From Halobaculum sp. MBLA0147 (GTDB lineage Archaea; Halobacteriota; Halobacteria; Halobacteriales; Haloferacaceae), in the NCBI RefSeq assembly GCF_041361345.1, contig NZ_JBGKAD010000001.1, positions 2,356,001 to 2,420,000 on the forward strand: a DNA stretch of 64,000 nucleotides. The letters are read 5' to 3'. Positions 42,957-52,475 of this stretch are shown one piece after another (within the stretch, counting starts at the first letter, position 1; each line of letters starts with the position of its first letter). The translations under genes and the position numbers were made by a program. A model generated the notes under the pieces. The model worked only from the letters and a program-made list of their open reading frames with translations. It made no database searches and was not told where the DNA came from.

Positions 42957-43160
42957 GTGACAGATCGACCACCGTTTCGCGTCGTCGCGGCTGCCGTCGC
43001 CGCGGTGGCGATGCCGGCGCTGATGCTCGCCGTCTCCGCCGGTCTCGTCCCCGCACCGACCCCGACGGCGCCGGTCTGGTGGGCGCTGCCGGTCGTCGCC
43101 GTCGGCTACTGGGTCGTGTGGATGGCGTGGGCAGACGGCCGGCCAGTCCCCGGTCGCTGA
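42957..43160 (+). CDS. Small two-helix membrane protein (67 aa)
   Basis: GTG start at 42957. Two hydrophobic helices (VVAAAVAAVAMPALMLAVSA and APVWWALPVVAVGYWVVWMA) joined by a Pro/Thr loop. No function recognised. It stands alone between the Tat-protein pair and the antiporter. Confidence 0.65.
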   Translation: MTDRPPFRVVAAAVAAVAMPALMLAVSAGLVPAPTPTAPVWWALPVVAVGYWVVWMAWADGRPVPGR

Positions 43161-43250
43161 TCGGGCCGCTCGTCTCCGGTCGTCGATCGAGCCGCTCGTC
43201 TCCGGTCGTCTACCGGACGATCCGTCGACCGTTCTCACAGACGGAAGTGC

Positions 43251-43264
43251 GTGCGTTTAAGTGA
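43251..43264 (+). promoter_or_regulatory. Box A of the antiporter gene
   Basis: TGCGTTTAAGTGAC carries a consensus TTTAAG about 36-46 nt before ATG 43300, leaving a short leader with a GGAGGCG Shine-Dalgarno-like sequence. Confidence 0.6.
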
Positions 43265-43299
43265 CGTGCCGACCGAGAACGACTCATGGAGGCGAGCCG

Positions 43300-45195
43300 A
43301 TGGCGTCGTCACTGATCGCAGTCGTCGCGGCCATCATCGCGGTCGGTGTGGGAGCGCAACTGCTCGCCGACCGGTTCCAGGTACCGAGTATCATCTTCCT
43401 CGTCGCGGCCGGGATCCTGTTGGGCCCGGAGGGGATCGGCGCGTACGTGCCGGGCGTCAGCCCGCTGCTCACGCCGAGTTCCTTCGGGAACGCGCTGCCG
43501 TCGATCGTCGGCCTCTCCGTGGCGATCATCGTCTTCGAGGGAGCCTTCCACCTGCAGGCGAGCAAACTCCGGGAGGCGCCCGCGGAGACGATCCGACTCG
43601 TCACCCTCGGCGCGGTGATCGCGTTCGTCGGGACCACCGTAGTCGTCCACTTCGCGCTCGGGACGCCGTGGCTGGTGGCGGCGCTGATCGGCGCGCTGCT
43701 CGTCGCGACCGGACCCACGGTGATCACGCCGATCCTCTCGGTCGTGCCGGTGCGCAACCGCGTGGCGGCGGCACTGGAGACGGAGGGGATCGTCAACGAC
43801 GTGACGGCGGCGATCGTCGCCGTCGTGGTGTTCGAGGCGATCCTCGCCGGCGGCGCGACGACCGCGGAGTTCGTCGTGTTGTTCGCCGAGCGGCTCGGCG
43901 TCGGTATCCTCGTCGGGAGTCTCGTCGCGGGGGTCGTCTACTACCTGCTCCGGTACGTCGACCTCTCGCCGGGGAACGCCCCACGGAACGCCCGGCTGCT
44001 CGTGTTGGCCGGCGCGCTCGTGGCGTACGGCGCGGCGGACCTGCTGAAGACGGAGGCGGGCGTCGCGGCGGTCGCGACCGCCGGCATCCTGCTCGGGAAC
44101 GCGGGCGTGTTGTTGTCCGACGGCATCCCGTACGAGGAGGAGATCACGAACTTCAAGGGCGACGTGACGCTCGTCGTGCTCTCGTTCGTGTTCATCAACC
44201 TCGCCGCGCTGCTCGACTTCGACGTGTTGTTCGAGTTGGGCGTCGGCGGGCTGTTGGTCGTCGTCGCGGTCGCGCTGGTGATCCGGCCGCTGTTGGTGGT
44301 CGTGTCGGCACGCGGCGACCGGTTCACGCGCGGCGAGACGCTGTTCATGTCGTTCGTCGGGCCGCGGGGGATCATCCCCGCCTCGGTGGCGACGCTGTTC
44401 GCGGTGGAGTTGGCCGACGCCGGGTTGCAGTCCGCGGCGGACACCCTCGTCGGCACGGTGTTCCTGGTGATCCTCGCGACGGTCGTCTTCGAGGGTGGCC
44501 TGGCACGGCAGATCGCCGAGAAACTGGACGTCATACCCATGCGAGTCATCATCGTCGGGGGCGGCACCGTCGGCCGAGCGCTGGCGGACCGTCTCGAGGA
44601 CCGTGGAGAGAACGTCGTCCTGGTCGAACAGGACGACGAACAGGTACAGGTCGCACGCAACCAGGGACACACCGTCCACATCGGCGACGGGACGGACATG
44701 GACGAACTCCGGGCCGCCGGGGCGGCCAACGCTCGGACCGTGATCGCGGCGACGGGCGACGACGACGCGAACCTCCTGATCTCGCAGTTGGTCGCGTCGC
44801 GGTTCGGTCCCGAGCAGATCCTCGCGCGTGTCAACGACCCGAGCAACGTCGACGCGTTCGAGGAGCTCGGCGTCCAGGTCGTCTCCTCGACGCTGGCGAC
44901 GGCCCAGGAGCTGGACAACTACATCGAGCGGCCGGCGATGGCCCGCTGGATGAACGAACTCGGACAGGTCGGCGACGTCCAAGAGGTCGAGGTGACCAAC
45001 GAGGAGATGATCGGCACCTCCGTCCGCGAGTTGGGGCCGGAGATGCCCGGCAACAGCCTGATCGCGCTGGTCGCTCGCGACGGGGAGACGATGGTCCCCG
45101 AGGCGGACGTGACGTTGGAGGCCGGCGACCGCGTGACGATCATCGGCGACCGCGAGGACGTGCGGCAGTCGATGGAGGACTTCCACCCGAACTGA
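43300..45195 (+). CDS. CPA1 (NhaP/Kef-type) cation:proton antiporter fused to TrkA domains
   Basis: 631 residues. About twelve membrane helices (residues 1-410) with CPA motifs (GILLGPEGIGAYVPG, NDVTAAIVAVVVFEAILAGG, MSFVGPRGIIPASVATLFAVE) are followed by TrkA-N (MRVIIVGGGTVGRALADRL from residue 414, an NAD-binding Rossmann fold) and TrkA-C (~560-631). It exports Na+ or K+ for H+, gated by the nucleotide state and possibly by cyclic di-AMP at TrkA-C. This is central for ionic balance in a salt-in organism. GGAGGCG lies 8 nt before the start. Confidence 0.92.
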   Translation: MASSLIAVVAAIIAVGVGAQLLADRFQVPSIIFLVAAGILLGPEGIGAYVPGVSPLLTPSSFGNALPSIVGLSVAIIVFEGAFHLQASKLREAPAETIRLVTLGAVIAFVGTTVVVHFALGTPWLVAALIGALLVATGPTVITPILSVVPVRNRVAAALETEGIVNDVTAAIVAVVVFEAILAGGATTAEFVVLFAERLGVGILVGSLVAGVVYYLLRYVDLSPGNAPRNARLLVLAGALVAYGAADLLKTEAGVAAVATAGILLGNAGVLLSDGIPYEEEITNFKGDVTLVVLSFVFINLAALLDFDVLFELGVGGLLVVVAVALVIRPLLVVVSARGDRFTRGETLFMSFVGPRGIIPASVATLFAVELADAGLQSAADTLVGTVFLVILATVVFEGGLARQIAEKLDVIPMRVIIVGGGTVGRALADRLEDRGENVVLVEQDDEQVQVARNQGHTVHIGDGTDMDELRAAGAANARTVIAATGDDDANLLISQLVASRFGPEQILARVNDPSNVDAFEELGVQVVSSTLATAQELDNYIERPAMARWMNELGQVGDVQEVEVTNEEMIGTSVRELGPEMPGNSLIALVARDGETMVPEADVTLEAGDRVTIIGDREDVRQSMEDFHPN

Positions 45196-45312
45196 CCGAC
45201 GGCGCGTCTCGGACCCGGCGTCGGCTCGTTCGGTGAGTGATCCGCCGTCCGTTCCACGACACCGAGTCACACCGATCTACACGCTTATCCGTCTCCCGCG
45301 CCGAGGAGAGCT

Positions 45313-47199
45313 ATGAACGTCGTTCCGGACACGAGCGCGGTCGTCGACGGCCGGGTGTCCGAACGGATCGCCGACGGGGACGACGAGGACCTGACGGTCT
45401 TCGTCCCGGAGGCGGTCGTGGGCGAACTCGAATCGCAGGCGAACGACGGCCGCGAGACCGGCTGGGAGGGACTCTCCGAACTCCAGGAGCTGGTGGGACT
45501 CGCACACTCCGGCGAGATCGACGTGGAGTTCGTCGGCGAGCGCCCGGAGGCGAGCCACGTCGACGCGGCCGACGAGGGCGCCGTCGACGCCCTGATCCGC
45601 GAGGCGGCGCGCGAACACGACGCCACGCTGCTCACCGCCGACTACGTCCAGGCCGAGACGGCCGAGGCGAAGGGAATCGCCGTCGAGTACGTCGAGGCGC
45701 GCGACCGCACCCGGACGGACGACGGCCTCCTGATCGAGCAGTTCTTCGACGACGAGACGATGTCCGTCCACCTGAAGACGGGGACGGTGCCGAAGGCCAA
45801 ACGCGGCACCGTCGGCGACATGCACTACCAGCAGATCGCCGACGAGCCGTCGACGGAGGCCCAGATGACGGAGTGGGCCGACGACGTGACGGAGACGGCC
45901 CGTGCCTCGACGGACGGGTTCGTCGAACTCTCCGAGCCGGGGATGGACATCGTCCAGTACGGCAGCTACCGGATCGCGGTCGCCCGGCCGCCGTTCGCGG
46001 ACGGGATCGAGATCACCGCCGTCCGGCCCATCGTCCAGACCGATCTGGACGACTACGCGTACGCCGACGAACTCCGCGACCGCTTCCTGGAACGCCAGCG
46101 TGGCGTGCTCATCTCCGGGTCGCCGGGCGCGGGGAAGTCGACGTTCGCGCAGGCCGTCGCGGAGTTCCTGACGGACAACGACTACGCCGTCAAGACGATG
46201 GAGAAGCCGCGGGACCTGGAGGTGTCCGACGACGTGACCCAGTACACGGCCCTGGGTGGGGACATGGCGAAGACCGCGGACTCGCTGTTGCTCGTCCGCC
46301 CGGACTACACCATCTACGACGAGGTGCGCAAGACCCACGACTTCGAAGTGTTCGCGGACATGCGCCTCGCGGGCGTCGGGATGGTCGGCGTCACGCACGC
46401 GACGCGGGCCATCGACGCGCTCCAGCGGCTGGTCGGCCGCGTCGAACTCGGGATGATCCCGCAGGTCGTCGACACGGTGATCTTCGTCGAAGCCGGGGAG
46501 ATCGACACCGTCTACGACGTGCAGACGGAGGTGAAGGTCCCCGAGGGACTCACCGCCGAGGACCTCGCCCGGCCGGTGATCCAGGTGGTCGACTTCGAGA
46601 CGAACCGTCCGGCCTACGAGATCTACACGTTCAACCGGCAGGTCGTCACCGTCCCGCTGAACGAGGAGTCGGACACACGCGAGTCCGGCGTCGACCGGAT
46701 CGCGCGCCAGGAGATCGAACGGGAGATCCGCTCGGTCGCCCGCGGCCACGTCGACGTGCAACTCCGCGGCCAAGACGAGGCGGTCGTCTACGTCGACGAG
46801 GACGACATCAGCTACGTGATCGGGAAGGGTGGCGGCCGGATCTCCGAGATCGAGGAGCGACTCGGGATCGACATCGACGTCCGCACCCACGAGGAGAACC
46901 CGGCGGGCGGCCCGGCCGGCGGCGCGGGCGGTGGCCCCACACCCGGCGGCTCGTCCGGCGGTGGGACGCCACAGCCGCAGGGAACCGTCGTCGAGCCGGA
47001 GATCACCAGCCGGCACGTCGTGATCCGGATGGACGAACACGTCGGCGAGACCGTCGAGGTGCGCGCCGACGGGGAGTACCTGTTCACCGCGACCGTCGGC
47101 CGCGGTGGCGACATCCAGGTCTCGCGTGGCTCCGCCATCGCCGAGGAGCTGGAGGACGCCATCGACCGCAAACAGACGATCAGCGTCGTCGCGAGCTGA
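45313..47199 (+). CDS. PIN-ATPase-KH protein (archaeal PilT-like ATPase)
   Basis: 628 residues with three modules. N-terminal PIN nuclease domain (VVPDTSAVVDGRVSERI at residues 3-19; Asp6, then EAVVGELESQ and LLTADYVQAE), a PilT/VirB11-type secretion-ATPase domain with Walker A GSPGAGKST (near 269) and the Asp box, and a KH RNA-binding domain (VVYVDEDDISYVIGKGGGRISEIEERLGID; core shown within limits: SYVIGKGGGRISEIEERLG, ~495-515). A Gly/Pro-rich linker precedes a last small domain. The conserved archaeal family is presumed to work on RNA, perhaps at ribosomes; its reaction has not been settled. GAGGAGAG precedes the ATG. Confidence 0.92.
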   Translation: MNVVPDTSAVVDGRVSERIADGDDEDLTVFVPEAVVGELESQANDGRETGWEGLSELQELVGLAHSGEIDVEFVGERPEASHVDAADEGAVDALIREAAREHDATLLTADYVQAETAEAKGIAVEYVEARDRTRTDDGLLIEQFFDDETMSVHLKTGTVPKAKRGTVGDMHYQQIADEPSTEAQMTEWADDVTETARASTDGFVELSEPGMDIVQYGSYRIAVARPPFADGIEITAVRPIVQTDLDDYAYADELRDRFLERQRGVLISGSPGAGKSTFAQAVAEFLTDNDYAVKTMEKPRDLEVSDDVTQYTALGGDMAKTADSLLLVRPDYTIYDEVRKTHDFEVFADMRLAGVGMVGVTHATRAIDALQRLVGRVELGMIPQVVDTVIFVEAGEIDTVYDVQTEVKVPEGLTAEDLARPVIQVVDFETNRPAYEIYTFNRQVVTVPLNEESDTRESGVDRIARQEIEREIRSVARGHVDVQLRGQDEAVVYVDEDDISYVIGKGGGRISEIEERLGIDIDVRTHEENPAGGPAGGAGGGPTPGGSSGGGTPQPQGTVVEPEITSRHVVIRMDEHVGETVEVRADGEYLFTATVGRGGDIQVSRGSAIAEELEDAIDRKQTISVVAS

Positions 47200-47296
47200 C
47201 CACCGTCGTCGGGGGCTGGCGACACTCGCGTCCGTCACCCCACACTCGGACTGCCGCCACCTCCGTGTTTTAGTCACTCCCGGACCACTACGCGGT

Positions 47297-48088
47297 GTGA
47301 CGTTCAGCATCTGTGTCCGCGAGGAGTACACCGACGACGAGGGGGAGCGACAGACGCGGTTCGGCGTCGCCGTCACGACCCGCCTGCCGGGTGTGGGGAC
47401 GCTGTGTCCGTTCGCGTCCGAGAACGGCGCGGTCGCCACGCAGTCGCTCGTCAACGTGGAGTTGGGACGGAAGGGCGTCGCGTACTTGGACGACGGGCTC
47501 GCCGTCGAGGACGCACTCCAGTCGCTGTTGAACGCCGACGAGGGGAGCGCCGAACGGCAACTGCACGGCGTCGACGCCGACGGGACGTTCACCTTCTCCG
47601 GCGAGGAGTGTCAGGGGTGGTACGGCCACACCAGCGGCACGAACTACACCGTCGCGGGGAACCTCCTCACCGGCGAGGCGGTGATCGACGCGGTCGCGGA
47701 GACGTACGAGGCGGACGCCTTCGGTGACGCGCCGCTGGCGGAACGACTGATCGACGCCCTCGCGGCGGGCCACGAGGAAGGGGGCGACAAACGCGAGGAG
47801 CTCCCGATCCAGTCGGCCGCACTGCGCGTCGAGACCACCGAGGACCGCGAGTTCGAGCCGTACTACGACGACCTCCGCGTCGACGCGACGGAGACACCGA
47901 TCGCGGACCTCCGGGAGACGTACGAGGCCGCCGCCCGCGGGCAAGAGATCATCCTCGAACGGTACGCCGAGGAGGAGGACGACGACGAGAGTGACGACGC
48001 GGACGCCGAGGCTGGCGCGGACGACACCGAAGACGGAGCAGAGACGGAGACTGCGGCCGGCGGCGACGGAGAGACCGGCCAGGAGTGA
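47297..48088 (+). CDS. DUF1028 family protein
   Basis: 263 residues. The N-terminal ~200 residues match DUF1028 (FSICVREEYTDDEG, then GVAVTTRLPGVGTLCPFASENGAVATQSL, GRKGVAYLDDGLAVEDALQSLLNAD, GNLLTGEAVIDAVAETYEAD), an Ntn-hydrolase-like fold of unknown substrate. Here the canonical second-residue nucleophile region is present as MTFSICV. The final ~50 residues are an acidic tail. GTG 47297 is supported by a box A TTTTAGTC about 25-30 nt upstream. Confidence 0.85.
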   Translation: MTFSICVREEYTDDEGERQTRFGVAVTTRLPGVGTLCPFASENGAVATQSLVNVELGRKGVAYLDDGLAVEDALQSLLNADEGSAERQLHGVDADGTFTFSGEECQGWYGHTSGTNYTVAGNLLTGEAVIDAVAETYEADAFGDAPLAERLIDALAAGHEEGGDKREELPIQSAALRVETTEDREFEPYYDDLRVDATETPIADLRETYEAAARGQEIILERYAEEEDDDESDDADAEAGADDTEDGAETETAAGGDGETGQE

Positions 48089-48194
48089 GGAGTGGTCGAC
48101 GAGGGAGGCTGGTGACACCGGAGCGACGGTGGGCGACGAGACCACGACGGAGTGAGACCGACGCCCCGCCGTCGGCCGCCGTCCGCGTCGGCCG

Positions 48195-48512
48195 TCACTC
48201 GGTCTCCGTCGCTCCCGATCCGGGGTCGCCGGTCGCGTCGAGACGGCGCTCGTACTTCGCGAGTGACTCCTCGAGAGCCACACCGGCGTCGACGTCCAGC
48301 CGTTCGCAGGTCGCCAGCAACGCGAACAGTGCGTCGCCGAGTTCGTCGGTCGGCACTGCGACGGTCTCCGGTGACGATTCGTAGTCGGTCGACTCGTTCA
48401 CCGCCGCCGCGACCTCTCCCACCTCGGCGGCGAGGTCGAGGGCGTGGGACGCCGCGTCCGTCTCGAGGTCGTGTGTCGCCAGAAACTCGGCGACACGTCG
48501 TTGTTCGTCCAC
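48195..48512 (-). CDS. MazG-like nucleotide pyrophosphohydrolase
   Basis: 105 residues. MazG/dUTPase-like metal-binding pattern: LAAEVGEVAAAVNES (Glu pair) and DELGDALFALLATCERLDVD with the paired ELGD. It probably hydrolyses non-canonical NTPs to NMP and pyrophosphate as a house-cleaning enzyme. It is a single-domain form, half the size of E. coli MazG. It is convergent with the DUF1028 gene and divergent from ncsA. Confidence 0.85.
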   Translation of the reverse strand: MDEQRRVAEFLATHDLETDAASHALDLAAEVGEVAAAVNESTDYESSPETVAVPTDELGDALFALLATCERLDVDAGVALEESLAKYERRLDATGDPGSGATETE

Positions 48513-48652
48513 ACTGAGGGGGTATCTGTACGATCACCAGAGGGTTGCGGTCGCGGCGAGCCCACCCGCTCCGAACGGCCGACACACGTCGCGACCGCGG
48601 GAGTGAAGAGCGTCGGCCGGGAACGGAGTGGTGATGGAGGCAGTCGACGGCG

Positions 48653-49624
48653 ATGGAGTGTGACACGTGCGGTCGCGACGCCGTCCACCACGCGGCGTAC
48701 TCCGGACGCCACCTCTGTGGCGAGCACCTGTGTGAGTCCGTCGAGCGCCGCGTCCGTCGCCGCGTCCGGGAGGACGACCTCCTGCCCGACGACGCGACTC
48801 CGGCCGACCCACAGCGGTGGGTGATCGGCCTCTCCGGCGGGAAGGACAGTGTCGTGTTGACACAGATCCTCTCGGAGACGTTCGCCGAGGACCCGCGCGT
48901 CGAGTTGGTCGCGCTGTCGATCCACGAGGGGATCGAGGGGTACCGCGACGAGTCGCTGGCGGCCTGCGAACGACTCACCGACGACCTCGACGTGACCCAC
49001 GAGACCGTCAGCTACGCGGAGGAGTTCGACGTGCGGATGGACGAGGTCGTCGAGGACGACCCCGAGAACATGGCCCCGTGTGCCTACTGCGGTGTGTTCC
49101 GTCGCGACCTGCTGGAGGCGTACGCCGACGAGTACGACGCGGACAAGCTGTTGACGGGCCACAACCTCGACGACGAGGCCCAGACCGCCGTCATGAACTT
49201 CTTCGAGGGGGATCTCCGACAGATGGCGAAACACTACGACGCCTCGCTCGGCCCGTTCCCGGACCGCAACCCGACGGACCGGTTCGTCCCGCGCGCCAAG
49301 CCGCTGCGGGACGTGCCGGAGAAGGAGGTGGCGCTGTACGCACACGTCCGGGACCTGCCGGCGCACATCACGGAGTGTCCCCACGCGAGCGAGGCCTACC
49401 GCGGGGAGATCCAGGAGACGCTACTCGCGTTGGAGGAGGATCACCCCGGACTCCGCCACTCGATCATGGCCGGCTACGAGGAGATCGCCGCGATGGCGGC
49501 CGACCGCTACCGGAGCGCGGCCGACCACGACGGCGAGCTCTCCCCGTGTGAGGAGTGCGGGTCGACGACTGCCCACGACGTGTGTCGGAAGTGTTCGCTG
49601 CTCCGCTCGCTCGAAGCGGCCTGA
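48653..49624 (+). CDS. ncsA: tRNA 2-thiolation protein NcsA/Ncs6
   Basis: 323 residues. N-terminal zinc finger (CDTCGRDAVHH, CGEHLC), adenylating PP-loop GLSGGKDSVVLTQIL (near residue 60), a central CAYCGVFRRDLL that contributes to the catalytic cluster, TGHNLDDEAQTAVMNFF, and a C-terminal zinc ribbon (CEECGSTTAHDVCRKC). The TtuA/Ncs6 family makes 2-thiouridine at tRNA position 34 (or 54) using a SAMP/ubiquitin-like sulfur carrier. All motifs are intact. Confidence 0.93.
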   Translation: MECDTCGRDAVHHAAYSGRHLCGEHLCESVERRVRRRVREDDLLPDDATPADPQRWVIGLSGGKDSVVLTQILSETFAEDPRVELVALSIHEGIEGYRDESLAACERLTDDLDVTHETVSYAEEFDVRMDEVVEDDPENMAPCAYCGVFRRDLLEAYADEYDADKLLTGHNLDDEAQTAVMNFFEGDLRQMAKHYDASLGPFPDRNPTDRFVPRAKPLRDVPEKEVALYAHVRDLPAHITECPHASEAYRGEIQETLLALEEDHPGLRHSIMAGYEEIAAMAADRYRSAADHDGELSPCEECGSTTAHDVCRKCSLLRSLEAA

Positions 49625-49804
49625 TCCGGCGGTCGTCGCCCTGTCTTACGCGTAAACACACCGCAGTGTCCAGATTACCCGCCGCCACTGTCCGTCCGAC
49701 ACCGGTCGGTACACGGTGGGCACGTCGAGTCGTCGGAGCAGTCACTACGTCTCTTCGAGCGGGTCGCGAGAAGTGTGAAGTCGTGTCGCGGTCGGCCGCG
49801 TGGC

Positions 49805-50992
49805 TCAGCGGACGACGTCGACGCCGTCCTCGTGGCGGGTCGTGCCGCGCCGCTGGTCGCCGCCGTCGGACTGGTGGCGGTCACCCTCGGCGTTCGCGCG
49901 GGCGTCGAAGTCCGCCTCCGTGAGGTCACCCTCGATGCTCGCACGGGACTTGTCGGCCTGCTTCTGCGTGCTCGGGCCGAGCACCTGTGCGCTCTGGACA
50001 CCGGTCATGATCGCCATGACGCGGACCTTCCCCTTGTACTCCTCCTGGATGCGGGCGCCCCAGATCACGTTCGCCGAGGCCTCCAGCCGCTCCGTGATGG
50101 AGTCGGCGATCCCCTCGGCCTCCTTCAGCGTGAGGTCCGGGCCGCCGGTGATGTGGACCAGGCCACCCGAGGCACCGCGATAGTCCACGTCCAGCAGTGG
50201 GTGGTTCATCGCGTCGTTGACCACCTCTTGGGTCTTGTTCTTGTCCTGGGTCTCCCCGACGAGCATCACCGCGACGCCGCCCTGGTCCATGATGGTGGAC
50301 ATGTCGGCGTAGTCGAGGTTGATGAGACTCGGCTGGGTGATCGTCTCCGAGATCCCCTTCACGGTCTCCGCGATGATCTGGTCCATCACGGAGAACGCCT
50401 TCCCGATCGGGAGGTTCGGCACGTAGTCCAGCAGGCGGTTGTTGTCCAACACGATGATCGAGTCGGCCTCGGTGCGGAGCTCTTCGAGCCCCTCCTCGGC
50501 TTTCACCGTGCGGGCGCGCTCGACGTTGAACGGCGTCGACACCATGCCGACGACGATCGCACCCTGTTCCTTGGCGATCTTCGAGACGACCGGCGCCGCA
50601 CCGGTGCCCGTCCCACCGCCCATCCCGGCGGTGACGAAGACGAGGTCGGCGTCGCCCAACACCTCCTTGATCGTCCCCTGGGCCATCTCGGTGGCACGCT
50701 CCCCCATGCTGGGGTCGCCGCCCGCACCGAGTCCCTGGGTGAGTGACTTGCCGACGAGGATCTTCGTGTCGGCCTCGATCATCTTCAGGTGCTGTTTGTC
50801 GGTGTTGATCGCGACCGTCTCCGCGCCGTCGACACCGATGTTGTACAGTCGGTTGATCGTGTTGTTGCCGGCGCCGCCGGCACCGACGATGACGATCCGC
50901 GGGTCGCCGAAGTCGTCGCCGTCGGCCGCGTCCGACATCGACCGCTGTTCCTCCTCCGCGTTCTCGAGGGCGTCTTGTACGATGTCTTGCAT
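49805..50992 (-). CDS. ftsZ2: Cell division protein FtsZ (FtsZ2 type)
   Basis: 395 residues. Tubulin-fold GTPase forming the division ring. Seen: [16 protein letters not shown], the tubulin signature [12 protein letters not shown], the T7 synergy loop region [11 protein letters not shown] and a disordered tail ending GVDVVR. The [19 protein letters not shown]-terminus and the tail fit haloarchaeal FtsZ2 (constriction) rather than FtsZ1 (scaffold). The upstream gene, 4 nt away, is the ribbon-helix-helix regulator CdrS, the known partner of ftsZ2. Confidence 0.93.
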   Translation of the reverse strand: MQDIVQDALENAEEEQRSMSDAADGDDFGDPRIVIVGAGGAGNNTINRLYNIGVDGAETVAINTDKQHLKMIEADTKILVGKSLTQGLGAGGDPSMGERATEMAQGTIKEVLGDADLVFVTAGMGGGTGTGAAPVVSKIAKEQGAIVVGMVSTPFNVERARTVKAEEGLEELRTEADSIIVLDNNRLLDYVPNLPIGKAFSVMDQIIAETVKGISETITQPSLINLDYADMSTIMDQGGVAVMLVGETQDKNKTQEVVNDAMNHPLLDVDYRGASGGLVHITGGPDLTLKEAEGIADSITERLEASANVIWGARIQEEYKGKVRVMAIMTGVQSAQVLGPSTQKQADKSRASIEGDLTEADFDARANAEGDRHQSDGGDQRRGTTRHEDGVDVVR

Positions 50993-50996
50993 CGGT

Positions 50997-51185
50997 CTAC
51001 GCCTTCGCCCAGCCGCGGTTGTTGCGGTCACGACGCGACCGGTCGTCGCCGTCGTCCTGTTCGTTCAGCATGTCGCGGACGGCCGCCCGAATCGCCTCGC
51101 TGCGGTTCGGGTACTCGCCCGTCTCGACCATGCGTTCGACCTCCTCGATCTGCTGCTTCGGAATCCGTAGTGTCACACGCTCCAT
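50997..51185 (-). CDS. cdrS: Ribbon-helix-helix regulator CdrS
   Basis: 62 residues. [20 protein letters not shown] is the RHH beta-strand and first helix, [14 protein letters not shown] the second; the rest is a basic/acidic tail. CdrS is the short cell-division regulator of haloarchaea, co-transcribed with ftsZ2 and controlling division genes. The stop lies 4 nt before ftsZ2. Upstream are a box A (51316-51323), a leader hairpin and repeated GTCTTAC motifs, which are candidate self-binding sites. Confidence 0.93.
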   Translation of the reverse strand: MERVTLRIPKQQIEEVERMVETGEYPNRSEAIRAAVRDMLNEQDDGDDRSRRDRNNRGWAKA

Positions 51186-51200
51186 GGTTTTGAGTTCCCC

Positions 51201-51365
51201 CGGTAAGACGGCCAGCCGATCTGCGGGTATCTCGACCGCCGAACACGGTTCCCCCGCCGTGTTCGCCCGGTGTATGACAGACCGTCTTACACACCAAGGT
51301 GGTTCGCCCGTCGCTACATAAAGCTACCGGCCGTGTCTTACACTCACACGGAGCGTGTCTTACAC
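51201..51365. promoter_or_regulatory. cdrS promoter region with repeated GTCTTAC motif and leader hairpin
   Basis: On the plus strand GTGTCTTACAC occurs at 51333-51343 and 51355-51365 (22 bp apart), CGTCTTACACAC around 51283-51294, and the reverse complement GTAAGAC at 51203-51209. The box A for cdrS (minus strand CTTTATGT) is 51316-51323, so the motifs flank the TATA element and the predicted transcript start. In the leader, 9-bp arms CGAACACGG/CCGTGTTCG (51240-51248 and 51257-51265) form a hairpin. Confidence 0.65.
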
Positions 51366-51366
51366 C

Positions 51367-52311
51367 TCACCGGCGGCGCGTGTCCGGGTCTCCCGTCGGT
51401 CGATCGAGTACGTCCGCCGTCGGCGTCCGACGGCCGCAGCCCGGACAGAACGACCAGTCGGACCGCACCTCGTCGCCACACTCACAGAACAGTCGTCGGG
51501 CTGCCTTCTCGCCGCAGTTCGGACAGTACACGTGGTCGTCGGACAACTCGCTCCCACACTGTCCACAGCTCGGTGACGTGTCGGACGCGGTGTGTCGCTC
51601 CCGGCGCTCGTTCCCGTCGGACACGTCGCCGTCTGGCGATCGATCGATCGCGGAGTCGGCGGTGTCGGACGGCTCGCGGCCGGCGGCGGGCGCCGACTCG
51701 CGGCGGTCGCCGACGGCGTCGGACGGACTGTGACCGCCCCGCTCCGAGGCGCGGTGGTCGTGGTGTGTGTCGGCGTCGGCGTGCCGCCGCTCGCGGCCGT
51801 CGGACACCGCGTGACTCGGAACCTCGACGACGACCGTCGGCGGTCGTCGTGTCCGACGCGGCCGTTCGCGTGACGGGGACCGACGTGGTGCCGGCTCCTC
51901 GTACTGTCGATGACGCACCCCGTCAGCCCGTCGACGTGGTGCCGCGTCGTCCGCTCGCCGCGGCCCGCCCGTGTCGGCCGACACCTCGCCGAGGCGGTCC
52001 GCCACTCGTCGCTCGACGAGCGTCTCGATCCGGTCGGCGATCGCGGCGTCGATCACTTCGGTCAGTGTCCGCCCGTCCGCGGCGGCGCTCTCGTCGACCG
52101 CCGCCGGGCCGTCGGCCGGCCCCGACTCCTCGTCCGTCTCACTCGTGTCGTCACGTCCGTGGGTGTCGGCCGCCTCGCCGCGTCGCTCGGAGTCGGTCCC
52201 CCCGTCGAGGTACGCGCGCAGTGCCGCGCGCATCACCTCGCTCTTGGACGCGTCGTGGGCCTCGACACGCTCGACGAGGTCGTCGTCGGCGCGGAACGTG
52301 ACCTTGCTCAT
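51367..52311 (-). CDS. cdrL: Long cell-division regulator CdrL (RHH + zinc ribbons)
   Basis: 314 residues. N-terminal ribbon-helix-helix domain (SKVTFRADDDLVERVEAHDA, KSEVMRAALRAYLDGG), a long Arg/Asp/Pro-rich disordered middle, and two C-terminal zinc ribbons (CGQCGSELSDDHVYCPNCG and CECGDEVRSDWSFCPGCG). This layout and position upstream of cdrS-ftsZ2 identify CdrL, which regulates the cdrS-ftsZ2 unit in haloarchaea. It has a 181-bp gap to cdrS, so cdrS-ftsZ2 has its own promoter. Confidence 0.9.
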   Translation of the reverse strand: MSKVTFRADDDLVERVEAHDASKSEVMRAALRAYLDGGTDSERRGEAADTHGRDDTSETDEESGPADGPAAVDESAAADGRTLTEVIDAAIADRIETLVERRVADRLGEVSADTGGPRRADDAAPRRRADGVRHRQYEEPAPRRSPSRERPRRTRRPPTVVVEVPSHAVSDGRERRHADADTHHDHRASERGGHSPSDAVGDRRESAPAAGREPSDTADSAIDRSPDGDVSDGNERRERHTASDTSPSCGQCGSELSDDHVYCPNCGEKAARRLFCECGDEVRSDWSFCPGCGRRTPTADVLDRPTGDPDTRRR

Positions 52312-52475
52312 CGGCTCACCTGTGGACCACCGTCCTTGTCAAACCTTCCCTTCCGTCCGTCGTCCGTCAGACACGCCCGGCCGTCACCCTGTCGGACACC
52401 CGTGACCTCACCGCGTCCGACGCCCGCGTGGTCACCGCTGGCACGCACACGACGCCGGCGGTCTCCAGACGCGTC

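Noticed and set aside
43251..45236. Long Arg-rich open frame (661 residues) on the plus strand
   Set aside because: It is the out-of-frame shadow of the antiporter-TrkA gene; composition is Arg/Gly-rich with no conserved motif, while the other frame has full membrane helices and TrkA domains.
45277..47592. 771-residue minus-strand open frame
   Set aside because: Antisense shadow of the PIN-ATPase-KH gene; long antisense frames are common in high-GC genomes and this one lacks any motif.
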